From Rhodopirellula islandica (GTDB lineage: Bacteria > Planctomycetota > Planctomycetia > Pirellulales > Pirellulaceae), in the NCBI RefSeq assembly GCF_001027925.1, contig NZ_LECT01000007.1:326302-390301 (forward strand): a stretch of DNA of 64,000 nucleotides, given 5' to 3'. Every line of letters starts with the position of its first letter. Positions within the stretch are counted from its first letter, which is position 1. Below the pieces are notes generated by a model that saw nothing but the letters and a program-made list of their open reading frames with translations, had not been told where the DNA came from and did not search any database. The position numbers were made by a program, and so were the translations under genes. This document shows, in pieces, positions 39,401 to 48,400 of this stretch.

Positions 39401-42400
39401 ATGGCGATGACTTGATCGACGGCGGACAGGGCAATGACACACTGCACGGCGACGATGGAATCGATTTTCTGTTGGGGAACATTGGGCACGACACGATTGT
39501 TGGTGGTGCCAAAGATGACCGACTGGAAGGCGGGCCCGGAAGAGATGCCCTGTATGGTGAGGCTGGGGAAGACGTCTTGTTCGGTGGGCTGGGCAATGAC
39601 TCCTTGGATGGCGGAGCGGACATCGATTCGTTGTATGGCCAGCATCACAATGACTCACTGCAAGGTGGCGCGGCCGACGACTTGTTGGACGGTGGACTTG
39701 GCAGCGACCAAGTGTACGGTGGTGATGGCGACGACCTCGTGTACTCACGCGATGGAAACGACCACCTCGATGGGCAGGAAGGCGATGATACCTTCAAGGT
39801 CTACTTCGCTCGTGGGAAAGTGAACTCGCTGCTTTCCATTCTCGACACAGGCATGTCGGGTGTGGATGTGTTTGACGCCATTGGGACAATCGATCCCGAC
39901 CAGTTCTTGTTGCGGGCGAGCGTTAGCGGGACGAACGCGTTTGTGGCTGTTCTGACGGATCCTGGTCATTCCTCGGATGAGGCTGCGTACAACCCATCGG
40001 TCCAAAGAGTCAACTATCTAGGTGTCGAACGGATCCTCGTTCAGGGCGGCATGGGCGACGATCAATTCGCAGTCGATGACACGGCGGCGGAAGTCACGAT
40101 CGACGGTGGCGATGGTGACGATGCCTTCCAAGTCGGGCAATTGTTCCGTTCGCAACGCACCGAAGTGGACGCGAATGTCTCAGTGGATGACGTTTTCGCG
40201 ACAATCGAAACGACGCGTGGTTTCTTGTCCAACGGAATCAGCCAGCCGATGACCATCAGCGGTGGTTTGGGCGACGATCACTTCGTCGTTTTTCATAACC
40301 AAGCGGTTTTGACGTTGAACGGGAACGAAGGCGACGATGGATTCGAAGTTCGCGCGTTTGCGTTGGTCGGATCGCGAGAACCCGAGCGTGCTCGCACAGA
40401 CATCACAGGCGGTGCAGGTGCCGACTTGGTTCAGTATGCCGTCAACGCTCCGGTCAACATCGACGGTGGCGATGGATTCGACACGCTGACAGTCATCGGC
40501 ACTGAATTCGGTGACGACTTTGTGATCACGGAAGACGGTGTCTACGGCGCGGGGCTGACGATCGACTTCACGAACATTGAATCGTTGCGTGTCGACGCGG
40601 CGGAAGGCAACGATCGCTTTTACGTTAAAAGCACCAGCGAGAAGTTCTTGACAGAACTGTTTGGTGGTTTGGGCGATGACACCTTCAACTTGTCCGGCGA
40701 CACACCTCCGGTCGTCAGCAACGACCTGAAGGGCCACAGCGGCATCGTCACCAACAACATGTCATACAGCAGTGACCTTCGCTATGAAGATCTGAAGCTG
40801 CATGGCGTGTCGTCCAACGTGGCGGATAACGAAGAGCCCTTTGTTGTCATTCGAACATCCAATGGCTCCACGATCGTTGGTGAAACGGGGGCGGTGGATG
40901 CAAGCGTGGTCGACTTCTACGAGGTCGTGCTCACGCAGACTCCCATGAGCGGTTTTGATGTTTTGGTCCAGGCCCTCGCTCCGCTTCCAAGCACCGCGGG
41001 ACGCGAACTGGGTGCATTGGCGTTTCGTCTGAGCAGTGTGGCGCCAGGATCAGAGAAAAAGGCGGACGGATCCGCTGTCACGTTGACGTTCACGTCTGAG
41101 AACTGGTTCATCCCACAAAGGGTCGACATTCTTGCGGATGATGAAGTTCAGTTGGATACGGGGCGATTGTTCACTCGTGATGAGTTGTCAGAGTCCGACA
41201 CGTTCTCCTATGACGACGCTGCTTTCGAAGGAAGACAGTCCGCCGTGATCAACCACATCGTGTCGTCGACCGCAACGACCATCGTGGGGACTCCACTGGT
41301 GCTCAGCGATTCACCGACGATCACGATTGAGACCAGTTTACCGTCCCACGAATTCGTTGGGGAAACCATCACGGTCACTTTATCGGATGGGCTGACCACT
41401 CAGACACGTCGAATCACCGATGTTCGATTGGTCGGCGGAAAGATGCAGTTGACAGTCGATCGCTCTTGGTTGGCCGGAGCTCATTTGCCGGACACGTCCA
41501 GCAACTATTCAATCGTCTTGGCTGAATCGACTGAAGCTGGGCATCCGGTCGACATTCGCAATACCACCTTCACGGTCAACGATCCCAGTGATCCGACGAA
41601 CCCGTTGATCGAAGAGCCAAAAGATTTTCTTGGCCGCCAGATCACGATCATTGATGGATCCGGGGTGGGACAAAGCCGGTTCATCACCGGTGCCGATCAA
41701 GTTGTCACGTTTGCATCCAGTGCAGTCGAGATTGATCGGTCGAATCCGAAAACGTTTGCATTGCAATTGAGCACCGGTGGGGAATCGGTGACGCCAACGA
41801 CCGGCGGTATGTTGAATCTGCGTTTCGTTGCTGATTTGGACTACAACAGTGAAACCATCGAAGTGACTCTGGATGGCTCGCAGTTGGACGTCTTGTTCAA
41901 CGACTATTCCGGTCGCCAATACAGTTTCGTACAAGCCTCGATTCCTCTCACTCAGTCGCAATTGCAGGCTGCACTGACGGACGGACGTTTGGAACTCGGA
42001 CTGAATCCGTCGGATTCAGTCAACAACCTGGATGACTACTACGAATTCAAATCCAGTGTCTCATTCGATTTGCAATTCCATATCGATGTTGTGAATAGCA
42101 ACTTGGTGCCTGGGATAGGCGACGATGTCCGATTTACTCTGGATCGTGGATGGAGTCTGACGAACCCGCCGGCGTTGGACAGTCGCTATCAAATCGCCGT
42201 CGACGACTCGTTGGTCGGACGAGTTTCAGGTTTCGATGAGTCGCCGGTTGGCTTGCCGGCCGATCCATCCTTCCCCGCCGAGTTGGACACGCGAACGACG
42301 TTCGTTGACAGCGATGCCGATTTCACTGCGGTTGAGTTTGGTGCCGAAGGTCTTCGCGGCGCGACCATTGAAATTGTGGGCGGCCCTGGGGCTGGTCAAC

Positions 42401-45400
42401 GCCGATTGATCTTGGATGCGATCGACGCGAAGACCTTGATTTTGAATGGCGATTGGCGGACGGATCCTGTTGCGGGAGAGAGCGTGTATCGGATCGCTCG
42501 ATTCGATGGTTTGGCCGTTTCGAGCGTCAGTGTGGAAGTCAACGACAACGACGAAGCTGGCATCGTGGTCGACGAAACGCATGGCCTGGATCTCTCCGAG
42601 TCCACCGATGGCATTTTAGGTGAGGACACCGTGACCGCTGTGATCGAAGGCGGTGACGGAGATCAACTCGGCGAGCGTGATGTGCTGCGTTTGAAGTTGA
42701 CTCGTCAGCCCAGTTTCGATGTGACGATGCGGTTGGTCTACGACGATGTTCAACTGAGTTTGCAAACCACCGACGGTCATTCCATCGCTTCCAACTCCTT
42801 GGTTTTCACCCCTGGCAATTGGGACGTCGTTCAAGAGGTGATGATCATTGGATTGGTGGATCAAATCCGCGAAGGGTTCCATGTCAGCCAGATCGGTTTG
42901 GAACTGGGTTCCAAGGATGAGGATCAAGAACTCAGCAAAGTGGACCAGTTCAATATTCCCGACACCGCCGCAGTGGAATGGGTCGGTCTGAGTGAACGTC
43001 CCACAGGAGTCACCAGCGTTGAGTACAAAGGTCAAAATCTCCAACTGAAAGACGACGCCGTTCCTGCGGGAACCGAGTCCAAACCCGTCTATGCAATTGT
43101 CAGCAACAAGATTGTCTTCTTCGCGGGAGAAGAAGTCATCAAAGTTTCTGGCAGTGATTTGGCGATCTCTTACAACTACGTGGATCCTGGATTTGGCGAC
43201 GCCTTCACTCACCCAGTTCTGGTGCGTATCAGCGATGCGGACGCGCCGACCGTTTTGGTTCGAGAAACTGGTGGTTCGACTGATGTGGTGGAGGGAGCAA
43301 CTCCATTCATGGTGCTTGAACTGGATGGAGATGCGATTCCAACCAGTGACGTTGTGGGCGAGACGGTCACTGTGAGTGATGGGACGGGCGTGGGGCAAAC
43401 TGCCACGATCATCGCGAACGAAGGCAATCAGATCACCTTGGACACCGTCTGGGAAACCGTTCCAGATGAAACGAGCGAGCTGACTTTGATCGTGTCCGGG
43501 AACGCTGAACAGCGAATGGTTACCAGCAATGGAACGCTCGCCTGGGGTGAGGATCGCTATGAGTTGGTGCTGACATCGCCGCCGGTGGATGACGTTGCTG
43601 CGGGGCGTCGCGTTGTGGAAGCTGTTGTCACGCCGGAAGTTACCAAGACGACCCGTACCGGAGGTGTTCGGACGGATGCTCGTCAGGTCGAAATTTTCAA
43701 TCTAGACGGATTGGATGCCTCACGAGTCCGAGTCGATCCTGACAATGCCAACAACCTGATTGTCGCCTTTGACGAAACAAACTGGGACGTTCCGGTTCGG
43801 ATTGGCGTCCGAGTCATCGACGATCTGTTGGTCGACGGTGGTGATACCAAGGTGTTCGCTCCGGGACCGAACACGCTGAGCGGAATTCTGGGGCCTGTGA
43901 TTGTCAATGGATCGGGGGGAGATGGTTCGTTGGCTGGTTTGGGCAACCCTGAGATTTTGCCTCAAGAAACCAACGTGAAGCCGGCCACCGGCGAAGTTGA
44001 ATCGATTGTCGGAACGACGGTGACATTCAAGACATTGACTAGCGAACAGTTGTTCTCTGCCGGACTGGCTTCGGATTTGAGCAACGTTCAGTCGCTGGTG
44101 GGACAAACGTTTGAAGTTGTCGCGACCAAAGCAACCGATAATTGGTCGAAGGATTTTCCTTTGGCAACCGAAGGCAGTCCCCGTGATCCAGTCGTCGGAC
44201 AATTCCGATTGATCACCGAAGCGACCGTGCAGGACGGCCAGGTGGTGGTGACGCTCAATGAGCGGTTTGGCCTTGGTGGAGACTTGGATTCACTGGAAGC
44301 GGGTGCTGATACTTCCAGCGTGGATTTACGTCTTTCGCGGCAAGAACAATTGCGGCTTGGGATTGCGAACGTCGGCGATCTGTACGGACGGACCATCGAA
44401 TTGAATGATGCGGATGGTCAAATGCTATCGTCCGCTGTGATCATATCGGCGGTGGCTGATCCCGATGGCTTGATCACGATTGATGTGGAGGCGGATTGGA
44501 CATCGATCGCGGCCGATGCCACGTCATTCTTCATTCAGTCAGACGATCTGGTCAAAAAGTTTGCGATCACTTCGGAGAGTTTGAACTTCTTCGTCAACGA
44601 ACAGACCTCCGTTGACTACATGTTCGTGCACGACGAAGACAGTCCTGCGGACAGCACCGGGCATCTGACGGCGGACCGTTTGTGGGGACTCAACATGGGG
44701 CCCGATGTCACCGTGGGCGGACGCCTTCAACCCGGCGGGGTTCAGTACGGGAATCTCGAGGTGCTGCAGATCGACTTGGGACGCGGCAATAATGACTTTT
44801 ACGTGTCGGGCACGCACAAACGCGCCGATGATCCGACGACCGCAGAGGATGAAACATTCCAGACCTGGACCATCATCAACGGTGGGGACGATGTCTACTG
44901 GCCGGACCATGGCCTCGTAGACGATTGGTCCTGTAGCGGTGGAGATGTCGACCACGTGCCGGGAACTGGCCGCGAAGGCGATCGGTTCTGTATCGATGTG
45001 AATGCAGAGAGCGTCACCGACGTGGTGACGGGATCGGTCTCTTCGGCCAGCAATGCAGTGGAGACGGCGCTTGCCAGTTTGGTGGATACTTCAGCCCCGT
45101 TTGGCGTGGACGATGGGCTGGTCGGAATGGAATTGACGATGACCAGCGGAGATGGAATAGACCACTCCTACACCATCATTCGAAACACGGAAGACACCAT
45201 CTCTCTGCGAGGAGACTGGATTGATCTTCCTAACGCGGAAGACACTTACACGATCACGGATCTGGCCGACGGTCCGATCGCGATCAACGCTCAAGGTGGT
45301 CACGACCGTGTTGATGCGTCGGCTTCGACGCTTGGAGTCGTGGCGTTTGGTGGGCTCGGACGTGACACCTTGATTGGCGGTTCGGGAGACGACATTTTGT

Positions 45401-48400
45401 TCGGTGACCGCGGGCGGGTGGACTATTCCACGGCAGCGGATGGGGATGGGCAATCCACCATCGTGACTCGTTTGGGGCACGCACCCCAGCCAGTTTCAGG
45501 TCATGCAACTGGTGGGTTTGATGAGTCGGGGAATCTTGTCGATGGGAATGCGTTGTTCCCCGTGGCTGATGGATTCGACATTGGGCTGGTTGGTTTGATG
45601 GTCGACATCAACAACGGCACCGGGTTCCTGCAGACCCCGCGATTGATCACCGTGAACGACGAAAACACGCTGTCGATTTCTCCTGATTTCACCGAGACGC
45701 TTGATGCGACCAGCGAGTATCGGATTTCGACCTATCCCGAGGATCAGACCGATGGGATCGTTCGCGGTCCAACTCGCTTGATCACCGTGGATGACCTCGA
45801 AGGCGATGTGGACACGATCAGCGGTGGTGCTGGAGCGGACCAGATCTTTGGTGGTGCCGGCGACGACGATGTCTTCGGGGAAGCCGGTGATGATGTCATT
45901 TTGGGTGACACGGGTGTGATTAAAAGAGCTCCGCTTGATGCGAATGCGACCGGGACGGTGATTGCCAGTGCCCTTGATTTGGTGCAGACGAAATCACCTG
46001 ATGCTGGCGGCAAAGATCTGATCTCAGGCGGGGATGACAACGACATCATCTTTGGTGGCTTCGAGTCGGACTACATCAATTACGATCGAGCCGAAGTCGC
46101 TGGTGTTGGGGAATCGGGCAACGACATCATCGTGGGCGATGGTGGCACGGCTGATTTTGATGTCGATTCGGGGGCTGCGATTCTGATTGAGGTCTCCACC
46201 AACGAGCCAACCTTCGGCAGCGATGACTGGATCACCGCAGGTGCGGGCGAAAAGATTTTGTTTGGCGGTGCGGGCGACGATCAGTTGCTAGCCGGTAGCG
46301 ACAACTTGCCCGACATCATCATCGGAGACGAAGGAACCGCGACGTTCGATGCCGGTACTGGTCTTCGGGTTCGCATCGCGACGCAGACTGCTGACATCGG
46401 CGGGAACGATACGATCACCGCTGGAGACGCACTGAATATCCTGTTGGGTGGCAGTGGTGACGATCTCATCACAGGCGGTGATTCGCAGGACGTGATCTTT
46501 GGTGACAACGGGGAGATCCAGTTCGATGCCAGCGGCATTCGCAAGCGAATGATCACCACCGATCCGACCTTTGGGGGTGTGGACACGATTTTGGGACAAG
46601 GTGGCAATGACATTCTGATCGGCGGTGCCGATGGAGATGTGATCTCGGGTGGCTCCGAGCACGATGTGATTTTGGGTGACCACGGTGAAGTCGATTTCAC
46701 CCGCCCCGCCGATCGCAATGTGATCAGCCGCTTCATCGAACTGACCGATGGCGGTGGGAACGACACGATTGACGGAGACGATGGCGACGATTTCATCTGG
46801 GGCGGACAAGCCGACGATGTCATTCGTGGTGGTGCCGGGCAGGATGATTTGGTCGGCGGCCACAACGTTCCCTTCGGCAGCGACGGTGACGACACCATCG
46901 AAGGTGGTGATGACGAGGATGCTTTGCTCGGTGACAACGGCATCATCACTCGCGAGTTGATCGGGACCGAACTCGGTACCTGGACGACATACCTGGCTCC
47001 CTTTGACCACGTTGTGGTGCGTGAGTTGCAACCGTTTGACGATCTCGATTTGGTTGGTGGCAACGACATTCTGTCTGGCGACGCTGGAATCGATGTGATT
47101 CTTGGGCAACGCGGAAATGACTTGATTCACGGCGGAACGGACGATGATGAATTGATCGGCGGTTTGGGGGCGGACACCATCAATGGTGATGACGGGCACG
47201 ACTTCATTCTCGCGGATGCGGGACAAATTCTCCGAGATACGAACGAGGACGGGACGCCTCAATTGAATTCCGATGGCGTCTGGCATCGCGACATCCTCAC
47301 CGAGCGAATTGCTCGGGTGATCGACATCATTCCGCTCGGGCCAACCGGTCTGATCGACGCACCAGCCGATTTGATCGACCGGTTGTTGGATGCCGACCAA
47401 GTGGTCTTGGCCAGCATGCACCTGCCGTCTGGGCAATTGCACACGAACTCGGAAGGCATCAGTCAAACGGTTGCGTTGCTGCTTGATCTCGTCGACGCGG
47501 ACGACGACACGGTGGACGGCGGTGATGGCAACGACATCGTTCTCGGGCAACGTGGCGATGACGATCTTCGTGGTGGGCTCGGCGACGACCTGTTGATCGG
47601 TGATCACGGCATCAACGTCGCTCCTTACGAGACCGATCTGCCTCAGATGATTGACGCGACGCGTCTGATTGCGGCCGTGTCGGGCTACGATTCGCTATCA
47701 GGGATCGAGCTGGATTTGCCAGGCTTGGGGCATTTGATTGTTCCTGACTTTGTGGCCGAACCCGGTGCTTTGGTGGCGGAGCGACCTCGCTGGGACCGCG
47801 TGACGGACATCAACGCAGCGTTTTCCAACTGGGCAAACGACGACCGAATCTCGACGATGGACAACTTGCGTTTGTCTGCCTCGGTGATGCTGACACCCGA
47901 TTTTCTCGGTCACACCGATGTGTTGAGTGGAGAGGATGCAATTACCGGCGAAGGCGGCGACGATTGGATTGTGGGCGACCAATGGATCGTCAACAGCGAC
48001 CTGCAGTCCGGAATCGCACCGGTTGATGAAGCCATCGAACGCGTCCAAACAACCATCGCGGGCATCATGCATGCCCTGGAGTCAGCCTCTTTGGACCGTG
48101 GTGTGGTTCAACATTCGATCAACGCTCAACCGGTGGTTGAACGTGATGTCTCCATTGCGAGCGATTCGCTTCAAGGTGGCGACGGTGCGGACACCATCAT
48201 TGGTGACAATGTGGTGGTGGAACTGCCTTCGACGCAAGCCATTCCTGGTTCCGGAACGGTTGCCGAGAACGCGGCGGAGTTGTTGCGGCGACTGGATGTT
48301 TACCGGACCCTCTCGGACGATGCGATTCAATTGGTCTCTCGCGGTCACCTCGACTTGATTGATCAATTGCTTGACGATGCAGAAGCCGCGCGACCGACGT

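Noticed and set aside
46288-47607. A 439-codon antisense frame under RTX block B
   Set aside because: The repetitive Asp/Gly codons of the RTX repeats give long antisense frames; composition is repetitive and no start context is convincing.
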